Positions 26,722-35,192 of a stretch of 64,000 nucleotides of DNA are shown here, one piece after another. Below the pieces are notes generated by a model. It was not told the DNA's origin. It saw only the letters and a program-made list of their open reading frames with translations, and ran no database searches. The stretch's first letter is position 1. Every line of letters starts with the position of its first letter. Source of the stretch: Pseudomonas putida (lineage in GTDB: Bacteria; Pseudomonadota; Gammaproteobacteria; Pseudomonadales; Pseudomonadaceae); contig NZ_CP039371.1 of the NCBI RefSeq assembly GCF_005080685.1, forward strand, positions 1,488,001-1,552,000, given 5' to 3'. Made by a program: the position numbers and the translations under genes.

Positions 26722-27039
26722 TTAGCTGGCACTGACTTTCAGGCCGATCAGTCCGGCCACGATCAACGCCACGCTGACCAGCCGCACCAGGGCCATGGAC
26801 TCGCCGAACAGGATGATGCCGGCAATCACCGTGCCGACCGCACCGACACCGGTCCAGATGGCATATGCGGTGCCCAGCGGCAGCTCTTTCATGGCAAGCC
26901 CGAGCAAGCCGAGGCTGATGGCCATGGCGGCGACGGTGAGGGCGGTGGGGAGCGGTTTACTGAAGCCGTCGGTGTATTTCAGGCCGACCGCCCAACCGAC
27001 CTCGAACAGGCCGGCGAAGAACAGGATGATCCAGGACAT
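26722..27039 (-). CDS. sugE: SMR-family guanidinium exporter (SugE/Gdx)
   Basis: 105 aa with four membrane helices, the normal SMR size. The essential glutamate is Glu13 in [20 protein letters not shown], and the Gdx-subtype features [20 protein letters not shown] and GIILFGES are present. Gdx proteins export guanidinium in exchange for protons. The guanidine-II riboswitch in the leader (27066-27114) supports this function over a role in quaternary-ammonium resistance. The ribosome site GGAG lies right after the second riboswitch hairpin. Confidence 0.93.
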   Translation of the reverse strand: MSWIILFFAGLFEVGWAVGLKYTDGFSKPLPTALTVAAMAISLGLLGLAMKELPLGTAYAIWTGVGAVGTVIAGIILFGESMALVRLVSVALIVAGLIGLKVSAS

Positions 27040-27065
27040 GGTGAGTCTCCATCGTTGTCAATGAT

Positions 27066-27114
27066 GGGGCCGTCCCCGGGATGGTCACGCGGTGCGTCGT
27101 GAGGTCGTCCTCAC
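27066..27114 (-). promoter_or_regulatory. Guanidine-II (mini-ykkC) riboswitch
   Basis: On the minus strand two hairpins carry ACGR tetraloops: GTGAGG-ACGA-CCTCAC (27114-27099) and GGGG-ACGG-CCCC (27077-27066). This is the defining architecture of the guanidine-II riboswitch. The second hairpin lies about 15 nt before the sugE ribosome site, so ligand binding should expose the site and turn translation on. Confidence 0.9.
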
Positions 27115-27160
27115 AGTGGGCAATATAGTGCACATTTGCCCGTCCTTGGGCAAGTCTGCA

Positions 27161-28126
27161 TCAATGCCTGGCCGGCTCCGCGCTCTCGACCTCATCCTCA
27201 GGCGCTTCCATCCGCCTGAACCAGGTCGACAGCAGCGCCCCGGAAATATTGTGCCAAACACTGAACAGCGCACTGGGCACCGCCGCCAATGGCGAGAAGT
27301 GCGCCGCCGCCAAGGCTGCCCCCAGCCCGGAATTCTGCATGCCCACCTCCAAGGCCAGCGATTTGCGCTGGGCCAGCGGCAGCTTGCAGAGCTTGCCGGT
27401 CAGGTACCCAAGCAGGTAGCCGAAGCTGTTGTGCAGTACCACCACGGCCATGATCAACAGACCCGATTCGGCGATCTTCGCCTGGCTGGCGGCAACCACC
27501 GCGCAGACGATCATCACGATGCTCACCACCGACACCAGCGGCAGCACCTGCACCGCCAGTTGCACCCGGGCGCCGAGCAGGCGCTGGGCGACCACGCCGA
27601 GCACGATGGGCAGCATCACCAGCTGCAGGATCGACCAGAACATGTCCATGAAGGAAACCGGCAGCCAGGCAGAGGCCAGGAACCAGATCAGCGCCGGGGT
27701 CAGCAGCGGTGCCAGCAAGGTGGTCACCGCGGCGATCGCCACCGCCAGTGCCAGGTCGCCCTTGGACAGCCACACCATCACGTTCGACGCCGTGCCACTC
27801 GGGCAGCAGCCGACCAGGATCACGCCCACGGCAATTTCGGCCGGCAGGTGGAACAGCTGGCACAGCAGCCAGGCCATCCCCGGCATGATCACGAAGTGCG
27901 CCACCACGCCCAATAGCACACGCCATGGCTGACGGGCGAGGGCAGCGAAGTCGTCGAGCTTGAGGGTCAGGCCCATGCCGAACATCACCAGCCCCAGCAG
28001 CGGCACGATGGCGACTTTCAAGGCGATGAACCACTGGGGTTGCAGGAAGGCCAGGCAGGCGAACACCAGCACCCAGAGGGCGAAGGTGTTGCCGACGAAG
28101 CGGCTGAAGGCGGCGAGGGCACGCAT
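27161..28126 (-). CDS. Bile acid:sodium symporter (BASS) family transporter
   Basis: 321 aa, about ten membrane helices. Motifs seen include VMFGMGLTLKLDDF, GVILVGCCPSGTASNVMVWLSKGDLALAVAIAAVTTLLAP and ALEVGMQNSGLGAALA, the two crossover motifs of BASS/ASBT-like carriers. The substrate is unclear; bacterial relatives carry pantoate, pyruvate or other organic anions. It is upstream of sugE on the same strand but separated by the riboswitch leader, so probably an independent transcript. Confidence 0.88.
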   Translation of the reverse strand: MRALAAFSRFVGNTFALWVLVFACLAFLQPQWFIALKVAIVPLLGLVMFGMGLTLKLDDFAALARQPWRVLLGVVAHFVIMPGMAWLLCQLFHLPAEIAVGVILVGCCPSGTASNVMVWLSKGDLALAVAIAAVTTLLAPLLTPALIWFLASAWLPVSFMDMFWSILQLVMLPIVLGVVAQRLLGARVQLAVQVLPLVSVVSIVMIVCAVVAASQAKIAESGLLIMAVVVLHNSFGYLLGYLTGKLCKLPLAQRKSLALEVGMQNSGLGAALAAAHFSPLAAVPSALFSVWHNISGALLSTWFRRMEAPEDEVESAEPARH

Positions 28127-28164
28127 TGGCAGGTCCTTTTGTAGTTATGACGTTCGATTTTCAT

Positions 28165-28262
28165 TGGCCCCTTCGCGGGACAAGCCCGCTCCCACGGGGT
28201 CACCACAGTCTCCAAGGGCTGCAGAGTATCTGTGGGAGCGGGCTTGTCCCGCGAAAGGGCCG
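28165..28262. repeat. REP pair
   Basis: Arms GGCCCCTTCGCGGGACAAGC and its complement at 28238-28262, separated by about 45 bp. It lies between the BASS-transporter gene start and the rdgC stop. Confidence 0.88.
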
Positions 28263-28310
28263 GCACTGGCTGAAAATGGCATGCAGGCCGGCACTCGTCG
28301 ATGATGCCGA

Positions 28311-29231
28311 TCAGACCCCTTGCGGAATCTCTTCCCCACCCAGCGCCTCGAACAGCACCGGCAGGAATTCGGTAAAGGTCATCATCATCAGCTGGAAGCT
28401 GGCATCGAACTGCTGGGCGGCCTCGTCGCCACCATCCTGTTCAGCCTGCTCCTGCAGCAGCTCCTCGAACTTCAGGCGCTTGATCACCATCTTGTCGTCG
28501 AGCACGAACGACAGCTTGTCCTGCCAGGCCAGGGCCAGCTGGGTGACCATCTTGCCGGTGCTCAGGTGCAGCTGGATTTCCTCGCTGGTCAGGTCCTGGC
28601 GCTTGCAGCGCACGATGCCGCCGTCCTCGGCAGTGTCGCGCAGCTCGCACTCATCCAGTACATAGAAGCCTTCGGCGGCTTGCTGCGACTTGACCCAGTC
28701 GGTCATGGTCGCGCTAGGTGCGATCTTCACCGTGGCCGGGCGCACCGGCAGCGAGCCGATCACTTCGCGCAGGGTCGAGAGCAGGTCTTCGGCGCGCTTG
28801 GCGCTGGCCGAGTTGACCAGAATCATGCCCAGGCGCGGGGCGATGGCGGCGAAGATCATCGAGCGGCGGATGAAAGCGCGCGGCAGGAAGGCTTGGATGA
28901 TCTCGTCCTTGATCTGGTCGCGTTCCTTTTTATAGACCTTGCGCATCTGCTCGGTCTCGATCTCTTCGACCTTCTCCTTTACCGCATCGTTGACCACGCT
29001 GCTCGGCAGGATGCGTTCTTCCTTGCGCGCGGCAATCAGCAGGAACTCACCGCTGACGTGCACCAGGGGAGCATCTTCGCCTTTGCCGAACGGCGCGACG
29101 AAACCGTAGGTGGTCAGCTCCTGGCTGGCGCAGGGGCGGGCCGGCTTGGTGGCCAGGGCGGCCTCCAGCGCCTCGGCCTCGAACGGTACTTCCTGGGTCA
29201 GACGGTAGGACAGCAGGTTCTTGAACCACAT
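28311..29231 (-). CDS. rdgC: Recombination-associated protein RdgC
   Basis: 306 aa, starting with the family signature [26 protein letters not shown]. RdgC is a ring-forming double-strand DNA-binding protein that restrains RecA-dependent recombination. Further conserved blocks are [32 protein letters not shown] and [18 protein letters not shown]. The start at 29231 is set by this signature and by a GGAGAGA ribosome site; the upstream in-frame extension is discarded. Confidence 0.95.
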   Translation of the reverse strand: MWFKNLLSYRLTQEVPFEAEALEAALATKPARPCASQELTTYGFVAPFGKGEDAPLVHVSGEFLLIAARKEERILPSSVVNDAVKEKVEEIETEQMRKVYKKERDQIKDEIIQAFLPRAFIRRSMIFAAIAPRLGMILVNSASAKRAEDLLSTLREVIGSLPVRPATVKIAPSATMTDWVKSQQAAEGFYVLDECELRDTAEDGGIVRCKRQDLTSEEIQLHLSTGKMVTQLALAWQDKLSFVLDDKMVIKRLKFEELLQEQAEQDGGDEAAQQFDASFQLMMMTFTEFLPVLFEALGGEEIPQGV

Positions 29232-29398
29232 GAGGGGGAATCTCTCCTTAATGCATAAGGCGGGCATTATTCTCTGAGCGACGGCCTGAGGCCAACCCTG
29301 TCAGAGGGCCAGCAGGCATATATAAGGAAAGAAATGACCGGTAGCGCTAGGTCGTTGAAAGGCCTGCAAATTTTTTTTGAAAAAGATTAAAAAAGTGC

Positions 29399-29427
29399 TT
29401 GCCAGGGTGTCGGGTCGTCCGTAGAAT
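29399..29427 (+). promoter_or_regulatory. Sigma-70 promoter of the tRNA operon
   Basis: TTGCCA (29399-29404), 17-bp spacer, TAGAAT (29422-29427), followed by the GCGCGCC discriminator typical of stable RNA promoters. The tRNA-Val gene begins 21 bp later. Confidence 0.8.
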
Positions 29428-29448
29428 GCGCGCCACACCGAGACGAAA

Positions 29449-29524
29449 GGGTGATTAGCTCAGCCGGGAGAGCATCTGCCTTACAAGCAGAGGGTCGGCG
29501 GTTCGATCCCGTCATCACCCACCA
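29449..29524 (+). tRNA. tRNA-Val (anticodon TAC)
   Basis: 76 nt including the encoded CCA. Acceptor arm GGGTGAT/ATCACCC, D-arm GCTCAGCCGGGAGAGC, anticodon loop CTTACAA between TCTGC/GCAGA, and T-loop TTCGATC are all present. Confidence 0.97.
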
Positions 29525-29537
29525 CTCGATGTATAGC

Positions 29538-29614
29538 GCAGCGGTAGTTCAGTCGGTTAGAATACCGGCCTGTCACGCCGGGGGTCGCGGGTTCGAGTCC
29601 CGTCCGCTGCGCCA
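29538..29614 (+). tRNA. tRNA-Asp (anticodon GTC)
   Basis: 77 nt including CCA. Acceptor GCAGCGG pairs with CCGCTGC, anticodon arm CGGCC-TGTCACG-CCGG, T-loop TTCGAGT. It lies 13 bp after tRNA-Val and is co-transcribed with it. The acceptor carries GCA...TGC, where the common proteobacterial form is GGA...TCC; the change is compensated. Confidence 0.97.
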
Positions 29615-29659
29615 TATTCCAGCTTCCAGGGCCCACTGAACACCCGGAAGCTACACAGA

Positions 29660-29684
29660 AAGCGACCTTAGGGTCGCTTTTTTT
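29660..29684 (+). terminator. Rho-independent terminator of the tRNA operon
   Basis: AAGCGACC-TTA-GGGTCGCTT followed by a run of Ts. It lies 46 bp after tRNA-Asp. Confidence 0.92.
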
Positions 29685-29755
29685 GTTTCTGCTCCATGCT
29701 GCGTGCCCGTAGGCACCGGCTTGTCGGCGATGGGGGGCAACGCCCCCCCACTGCG

Positions 29756-30532
29756 TCAACGATGACGCTCTTCTTCGCGCAGTGTCAGCACCTCGACCCC
29801 GTCCTCCGTCACCGCCACGGTATGTTCCCATTGCGCCGACAGGGCGTGGTCACGGGTCACCACCGTCCAGCCATCTTTCAATGTCCGCGTACCGCGACCA
29901 CCCTGGTTGATCATCGGCTCGATGGTGAACACCATCCCTGGTTTGAGCTTCATGCCCATGCCACGCTGGCCGAAGTGCAGTACCTCGGGCCCTTCGTGCA
30001 TCTGCTTGCCGATTCCATGGCCGCAGTATTCGCGCACCACGCTGTAACCTGCAGCTTCGGCGTGCGCCTGGATGGCGTGGCCGATATCACCCAGCGTGGC
30101 GCCTGGGCGCACCTGGTCGATGCCTTTCCACAGCGCGTCGTAGGTGGTGTCGACCAGGCGCGCGGCCTCGTCGCTGATCGAGCCGATGCGGTACATCTTC
30201 GACGAGTCGGCGATGTAGCCGCCTTGTTCGAGGGTGATGTCGACGTTGATGATCGAGCCCTCCTGCAGCACCTCGTCGGCCTTGGGAATGCCATGGCAGA
30301 CCACGTGATCCACCGAGGTGTTGAGCGAGTAGGGGAAGCCGTACTGGCCCTTGCTCGCCGGGCGGGCCTTGAGGGTTTCGACGATGAACGTGTCGGCACG
30401 GTCGTTGATCTGCATGGTGGTGACGCCGGGGCGGATGAAGCCGTCGAGGTCGGCGAACACCTGGGCCAGCAACTGGCCGGCACGGCGCATCAGGTGGAGT
30501 TGCTCGGGGGTCTTGAGGATCACCTGGGACAT
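29756..30532 (-). CDS. map: Type I methionine aminopeptidase
   Basis: 258 aa. Removes the initiator methionine from nascent proteins; dinuclear metal enzyme of the M24 family. Motifs in order: SVDHVVCHGIPKADEVLQEG (first His), INVDITLEQGGYIADSSKMY (metal Asp residues), YCGHGIGKQMHEGPEV (His) and FTIEPMINQGG (Glu), ending near TRDHALSAQWEHTVAVTEDG (Glu context). The start at 30532 (MSQVILKTPEQLHLMRRAG) has a purine-rich site before it. The rpsB-tsf region where a housekeeping map often lies is not seen here, so a second paralogue elsewhere is possible. Confidence 0.93.
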   Translation of the reverse strand: MSQVILKTPEQLHLMRRAGQLLAQVFADLDGFIRPGVTTMQINDRADTFIVETLKARPASKGQYGFPYSLNTSVDHVVCHGIPKADEVLQEGSIINVDITLEQGGYIADSSKMYRIGSISDEAARLVDTTYDALWKGIDQVRPGATLGDIGHAIQAHAEAAGYSVVREYCGHGIGKQMHEGPEVLHFGQRGMGMKLKPGMVFTIEPMINQGGRGTRTLKDGWTVVTRDHALSAQWEHTVAVTEDGVEVLTLREEERHR

Positions 30533-30620
30533 GGGGGGAGGGGAGTGTCTCGTGCTGGAATTTGCCCCAGCATAGCGCCATGGGGCTGCCGGTTGCCACC
30601 GGATGGTGCGTAATCCGTGG

Positions 30621-30717
30621 CGGCCCTTTCGCGGGCAAGCCCGCTGCCACAGGATCCGCGCGGTCCTTGGCGCCTGTGGTGAACCTGTGGCAGCGGGCTT
30701 GCCCGCGAATAGGCCGG
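30621..30717. repeat. REP pair
   Basis: Arms CGGCCCTTTCGCGGGCAAGC and complement at 30691-30717, with about 45 bp between them, in the divergent space between map and the nitrate reductase gene. Confidence 0.88.
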
Positions 30718-30723
30718 TCCAGC

Positions 30724-30739
30724 TGGCCCATAAATTGCT
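30724..30739 (+). promoter_or_regulatory. Candidate sigma-54 promoter (-24/-12)
   Basis: TGGCCC-N5-TTGCT, one mismatch from the TGGCAC-N5-TTGCW consensus. It would start the nitrate reductase leader near 30751, just before antiterminator hairpin P1. Sigma-54 use fits NtrC control of nitrogen assimilation. Confidence 0.7.
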
Positions 30740-30754
30740 GAATCTCCTCATCCA

Positions 30755-30847
30755 GGGCCATCAACGCCGATTGCCCTCACACATTCACGACAAAGGCGCC
30801 GTGTTGCCCCCGCTTGCCAAGCAAGCCGGGGCAGCCGGCGCCTTTTT
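30755..30847 (+). promoter_or_regulatory. NasT/ANTAR-type antitermination leader with terminator
   Basis: P1 at 30755-30776: stem GGGC-C-ATC/GAT-T-GCCC with hexaloop AACGCC. P2 at 30786-30803: CACGAC/GCCGTG with one mismatch and hexaloop AAAGGC. Both loops have A at position 1 and G at position 4, the ANTAR recognition rule. P2 shares bases with the 5' arm of the intrinsic terminator at 30792-30847 (AAAGGCGCC ... GGCGCCTTTTT), so the two folds exclude each other. This predicts that NasT-like protein lets RNA polymerase read into the nitrate reductase gene only when nitrate is present. Confidence 0.85.
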
Positions 30848-30871
30848 GCGTTCCTGAAGGGAGACACGTCG

Positions 30872-33800
30872 ATGACCACCCGCGAAGTGCGCAGCGTATG
30901 CCCCTACTGCGGCGTCGGTTGCGGCATCGTCATGACCGTGGCCGACGGCAAGGTCGGCAAGGTCGCTGGCGACAAGCAGCACCCGAGCAACTTCGGCCGC
31001 CTCTGCACCAAAGGCCTCACCGCCCACCTGCCACTGACCAGTGGCCGCATGGAAGACGCCTACGTGCGCCAGGAGCGCCACCAGGAACCGGCACGTAGCC
31101 CGCTGGACCAGGCCATCGCCCAGGCCGCCCAGCGCCTGCGCGGCATCATCGACAGCCATGGGCCCGATGCCGTGGCGTTGTATGTGTCCGGGCAGATGTC
31201 GCTGGAGGCCCAGTACCTGGCCAACAAACTGGCCAAGGGGTTCATCGGCACCCGCCATATCGAGTCCAACTCACGGCTGTGCATGGCCAGTGCCGGCACC
31301 GGCTACAAGCTCTCGCTGGGCGCCGATGGCCCGCCGGGCAGCTACCAGGATTTCGACCGCGCCGAGGTGTTTCTGGTGATTGGCGCGAACATGGCCGACT
31401 GCCACCCGATTCTCTTCCTGCGCTTGCTCGACCGGGTCAAGGCCGGGGCCAGGCTGATCGTCGTCGACCCGCGGCGCACCACCACCGCCGACAAGGCCGA
31501 CCTGTTCCTGCAGGTACGCCCTGGCAGCGACCTGGCGTTGCTCAACGGCCTGCTGCACCTGCTGCACCTCAACGGCCACACCGACCCCGAGTTCATTGCC
31601 CGGCATACCGAAGGCTGGGGCGAGATGCCGGCGTTTCTCGAGGACTACACCCCCGAGCGCGTCGCGGCCATCACCGGCCTGGCCGAAGCCGACCTGCGCC
31701 AGGCCGCCGACTGGATCGGCACTGCCGGGGAGTGGATGAGCTGCTGGACCATGGGCCTGAACCAGAGCATCCATGGCACCTGGCACAGCAATGCCTTGTG
31801 CAACCTGCACCTGGCCACCGGCGCCATCTGCCGGCCCGGTAGCGGCCCGTTCTCGCTGACCGGCCAGCCCAATGCCATGGGCGGGCGCGAAATGGGCTAC
31901 ATGGGGCCGGGTCTGCCGGGCCAGCGTTCGGCCTTGGTGGAGGGCGACCGGGTTTTCGTCGAGCAGCAGTGGGGCCTGGCCTCGGGTAGCCTGCGCGCCG
32001 AGGGCGGGGAAGGCACGGTCGCGCTGTTCGAGCAGATGAAAGCGGGCGAGGTGAAGGCCTGCTGGATCATCTGCAGCAACCCGGTAGCCAGCGTCGCCAA
32101 TCGTCAGCAAGTCATCGATGGCCTGCGCGAGGCCGAGCTGGTGATTACCCAGGATGCCTTCCTCGACACCGAGACCAACCGTTACGCCGATATCCTCCTG
32201 CCTGGCGCGCTGTGGGCCGAGGGGGAGGGCGTGATGATCAACAGCGAGCGCAACCTGACCCTGATGCCACGCGCCGTCAACCCGCCTGGGCAAAGCCTGC
32301 CTGACTGGCAGATCATCGCTCGGGTGGCCTGTGCCATGGGCTATACGCACGCCTTCGACTACCCCGATGCCGAGGCGGTATTCGATGAAATCCGCCGCTT
32401 CTGGAACCCCGCCACCGGCTACGACCTGCGCGGCATCGACTATGCCGGGCTGCGCCACAGCCCGCGGCAGTGGCCCTGCGCACCAGGCCGCGCCGATCAC
32501 CGCAGCCCGCTGCGCTATCACAACGACGGCAACAGCCAACGCCTGCTGCTCGATGCCCAGGGCAACCGACCTGCGCTGGCGTTCCCCACTGCCAGCGGCA
32601 AGGCACGCTTCTTCGCCCGGCCCTGGCTGCCTGCATCCGAGCTGCCCGATGACGACTACCCGTTGGTGCTCAACACCGGCCGCGTGCAGCACCAGTGGCA
32701 CACCATGACCAAGACCGGCAAGGTGCCGGCGCTGAACAAGCTCGAGCCCGGTCCCTTCCTCGAGATTCACCCCGAGGATGCCGAGCGTCTGGGCCTGCGT
32801 GAAAAGGACCAGGTAAGGGTGCGTTCGCGTCGTGGCCAGGCCGTCTTGCCGGCGCGGCTCAGCACCCGGGTGATGCCGGGCAACTGCTTCGCACCGATCC
32901 ATTGGAACGATGTGTTCGGTGAGCAGCTGGCGATCAATGCCGTGACCTGCGATGCGGTCGACCCGTTGTCGTTGCAACCGGCCTTCAAGCATTGCGCCGT
33001 GGCCCTGGAGCGGGTCGCTGGCGAACGCATCGACGCTCTGGAACTGAGCGTCGCCACCCCCTTGCCGGAGCCTGCCCGCATGCCGACCGCCACCTTGTCC
33101 CGCTTGCTTGGCCTGGATGCGCTACCAGCCCCCGTGCTGGCCGAGGACGAACGCCACTACCTGCAAGGCTTTCTGCTCGGGCTTGAGCAGGCCCGTGCCG
33201 AGGGCGTGCCCAGCCTGCCGGCCAATGCGCCGCTGGCGGCCTCCAGGCGCCTGTTCGTCGATGGCTTGCTGGCGGGGTTGTTCGCCCAGCCGGCGGCAGC
33301 CCCCGAAGCGTTCATCGAAACCCCTCGCCACCAGGTGCTGTGGGCCTCGCAAACCGGCAACAGCGAGGCGTTGGCCGAGCGCTGCGCCGAACGGCTGCGC
33401 AGTGCCGGGCATGCCGTGCAGCTCAGCTGCATGGATGCCCTCAGCCCGCGACAGTTGCAAGGCGCCGCCAGCGTGGTGTTGATCGCCAGCACCTTCGGCG
33501 ACGGCGATGCGCCCGACAGCGCGAGGGCGTTCTGGCAGGCGTTGCAGGGCGAGGAGGGTGCCCACTGCGCCGACCTGCCTTACGCCGTGCTGGCCCTGGG
33601 TGATTCCAGCTACGATCGGTTCTGCGGCTTTGGCCGCAAGCTCGACCAGCGCCTGGCCGAACTGGGCGGGCGTCGCCTGTTGCAGCGGGTCGACTGCGAA
33701 CCGGACTATGACGAGGCGTTCGCCGCCTGGCTGGAGGCCCTGCTGGCGGAGCTGGCTAGCGGTTGCGCAACTGCCCCGAGCGAAAGCCCGGTGCCGACGG

Positions 33801-34900
33801 CAGCCTATGGCAAGCAACAGCCGTATTCGGCGCGACTGCTGGAAAATCGCGTGCTCAATGGCCCTGGCGCGAGCAAGGAGACCCGCCAATTGGTGTTCGA
33901 CCTGACCGGTAGCGGTTTTACCTACCAGGCCGGCGATGCCCTGGGGGTGTGGCCGCGCAACTGCCCGGCGCTGGTCGAGGAACTGCTCGGGCTGATGGGG
34001 CTCGACGGCAGTACGCAGGTCGAGCTCAAGGGGCAACTGACGATGGCGCTGGCGCAGGCCCTGGAAACGCGCCTGGAAATCGCCAAGGTGACCCCACAGC
34101 AACTCCAGGCTTTCAGCCACGCCGCCGCTGATCTGCAGCGACTGCTGCAACCCGAGTGCAAGGCCGAGTTGCAGGACTGGCTGTGGGGGCGGCAGTTGGT
34201 CGATGTGCTGCGCGCGTTTCCCCAGGCGTTGCCACTGACTACCTGGCTCGAGCTGCTCAAGCCATTGCAGCCGCGGCTGTATTCGATCAGCTCCAGCCCG
34301 CTGGCCCATCCGGAGCAGGTGCACTTGACCGTATCGACGGTGCGTTATGGTCAGCGCAAGGGCGTGTGTTCGAGCTTTCTCGCCGACCGCGCGCAGGCGC
34401 TGGAGGTGGCAATCTTCCCACAGGTGTCGAAGCATTTTCGCCTGCCCGAGGACGACGACGCCGCAGTGATCATGGTGGGGCCCGGCACCGGTATCGCGCC
34501 ATTTCGCGCGTTCCTCGAAGAACGCGAGGCGCGCGGGTCCAAGGGCGGCAACTGGTTGTTCTTCGGCGAGCAGTATGCCGCCACCGACTTCTATTACCAG
34601 GACCAGCTGCAAGCCTGGGAGGCTGCCGGGCACCTGCGCCTGGATACCGCGTTCTCGCGTGACCAGGCCGAGAAGATCTACGTGCAGCAGCGCCTGCGCG
34701 AACAGGGCGCGCCGTTGTGGCAATGGTTGCAGGACGGCGCATACGTGTATGTCTGTGGCGATGCCCAACGCATGGCCAAGGACGTGGATGCGGCCTTGCG
34801 CGAGATCGTCGCCGAGCACGGCGGTATGGATATGGCGGCGGCGGCTGCCTATGTCGAGGCGCTGGGCAGGGCCAAGCGTTATCGGCGTGATGTGTATTGA
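30872..34900 (+). CDS. nasA: Assimilatory nitrate reductase fused to CysJ-like flavoprotein reductase
   Basis: 1342 aa, cytoplasmic. Residues 1 to about 740 are a molybdopterin oxidoreductase with the N-terminal [4Fe-4S] cysteines Cys10, Cys13, Cys17 and Cys45 (VCPYCGVGCGIVM, FGRLCTKG) and the NasA-type end NTGRVQHQWHTMTKTGKV. About 820-960 is a flavodoxin-like FMN domain (VLWASQTGNSEALAERC, IASTFGDGDAPDSA). From about 985 a FAD domain (RLYSISSSPLAHPEQVHLTV) and an NADPH domain (VGPGTGIAPFRAFLEERE) follow, as in sulfite reductase flavoprotein. The fusion supplies electrons from NAD(P)H to nitrate in one chain, replacing a separate NasC-type reductase. The product nitrite is then used by NirBD downstream. 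ATG 30872 has AAGGGAG. Confidence 0.95.
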   Translation: MTTREVRSVCPYCGVGCGIVMTVADGKVGKVAGDKQHPSNFGRLCTKGLTAHLPLTSGRMEDAYVRQERHQEPARSPLDQAIAQAAQRLRGIIDSHGPDAVALYVSGQMSLEAQYLANKLAKGFIGTRHIESNSRLCMASAGTGYKLSLGADGPPGSYQDFDRAEVFLVIGANMADCHPILFLRLLDRVKAGARLIVVDPRRTTTADKADLFLQVRPGSDLALLNGLLHLLHLNGHTDPEFIARHTEGWGEMPAFLEDYTPERVAAITGLAEADLRQAADWIGTAGEWMSCWTMGLNQSIHGTWHSNALCNLHLATGAICRPGSGPFSLTGQPNAMGGREMGYMGPGLPGQRSALVEGDRVFVEQQWGLASGSLRAEGGEGTVALFEQMKAGEVKACWIICSNPVASVANRQQVIDGLREAELVITQDAFLDTETNRYADILLPGALWAEGEGVMINSERNLTLMPRAVNPPGQSLPDWQIIARVACAMGYTHAFDYPDAEAVFDEIRRFWNPATGYDLRGIDYAGLRHSPRQWPCAPGRADHRSPLRYHNDGNSQRLLLDAQGNRPALAFPTASGKARFFARPWLPASELPDDDYPLVLNTGRVQHQWHTMTKTGKVPALNKLEPGPFLEIHPEDAERLGLREKDQVRVRSRRGQAVLPARLSTRVMPGNCFAPIHWNDVFGEQLAINAVTCDAVDPLSLQPAFKHCAVALERVAGERIDALELSVATPLPEPARMPTATLSRLLGLDALPAPVLAEDERHYLQGFLLGLEQARAEGVPSLPANAPLAASRRLFVDGLLAGLFAQPAAAPEAFIETPRHQVLWASQTGNSEALAERCAERLRSAGHAVQLSCMDALSPRQLQGAASVVLIASTFGDGDAPDSARAFWQALQGEEGAHCADLPYAVLALGDSSYDRFCGFGRKLDQRLAELGGRRLLQRVDCEPDYDEAFAAWLEALLAELASGCATAPSESPVPTAAYGKQQPYSARLLENRVLNGPGASKETRQLVFDLTGSGFTYQAGDALGVWPRNCPALVEELLGLMGLDGSTQVELKGQLTMALAQALETRLEIAKVTPQQLQAFSHAAADLQRLLQPECKAELQDWLWGRQLVDVLRAFPQALPLTTWLELLKPLQPRLYSISSSPLAHPEQVHLTVSTVRYGQRKGVCSSFLADRAQALEVAIFPQVSKHFRLPEDDDAAVIMVGPGTGIAPFRAFLEEREARGSKGGNWLFFGEQYAATDFYYQDQLQAWEAAGHLRLDTAFSRDQAEKIYVQQRLREQGAPLWQWLQDGAYVYVCGDAQRMAKDVDAALREIVAEHGGMDMAAAAAYVEALGRAKRYRRDVY

Positions 34901-34945
34901 AGCGCCCCAGGATGGGGAGGGGTGCACTGTGGATGTGCATTGGTC

Positions 34946-35038
34946 GTGCCGGCCTCTTCGCGGGTAAACCCGCTCCTACAGGAGCCTCGCCCGGCCAGCC
35001 CCCTGTAGGAGCGGGTTTACCCGCGAAGAGGCCGGCAC
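34946..35038. repeat. REP pair
   Basis: Near-perfect arms GTGCCGGCCTCTTCGCGGGT and complement at 35011-35038, between the nitrate reductase stop and the nirB promoter. Confidence 0.9.
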
Positions 35039-35049
35039 AGACAAGCACT

Positions 35050-35065
35050 TGGCACACTCTCTGCT
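35050..35065 (+). promoter_or_regulatory. Candidate sigma-54 promoter of nirBD
   Basis: TGGCAC-ACTCT-CTGCT: perfect -24 element and the key GC at -12. Transcription would begin near 35077, 13 bp before hairpin P1. Confidence 0.75.
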
Positions 35066-35089
35066 TTAACCCAGATACAACAAAGCCCA

Positions 35090-35177
35090 TTGGTCAACGG
35101 CGACCAACCCGGGCCCACACACCGTGATGAATACAGGCAAAGGCGCCTGGAGCTTCGGCTCCAGGCGCTTTTTTTTT
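35090..35177 (+). promoter_or_regulatory. NasT/ANTAR-type antitermination leader of nirBD
   Basis: P1 at 35090-35107 is TTGGTC/GACCAA with hexaloop AACGGC. P2 at 35134-35149 is CAGGC/GCCTG with hexaloop AAAGGC. Both loops obey the A1/G4 rule. The 3' arm of P2 is part of the 5' arm of a strong terminator at 35143-35177: GCGCCTGGAGC, loop TTCG, GCTCCAGGCGC, then nine Ts. P2 and terminator cannot form together. The hexaloop of P2 is identical to the one before the nitrate reductase gene. Confidence 0.9.
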
Positions 35178-35192
35178 GATCGAGGATCGGCT

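Noticed and set aside
26231..26725. Open frames of about 165 codons crossing repeat copies A and B
   Set aside because: Several frames are open at once because of composition; copy C is out of phase, no ribosome site precedes them, and hairpin pairing rather than codon meaning is preserved.
26722..27039. SugE as a quaternary-ammonium resistance pump
   Set aside because: The guanidine-II riboswitch and Gdx-type residues point to guanidinium export.
35124..35192. Upstream in-frame start of nirB
   Set aside because: It would translate through the intrinsic terminator and ANTAR hairpin; the ATG at 35193 follows them directly.
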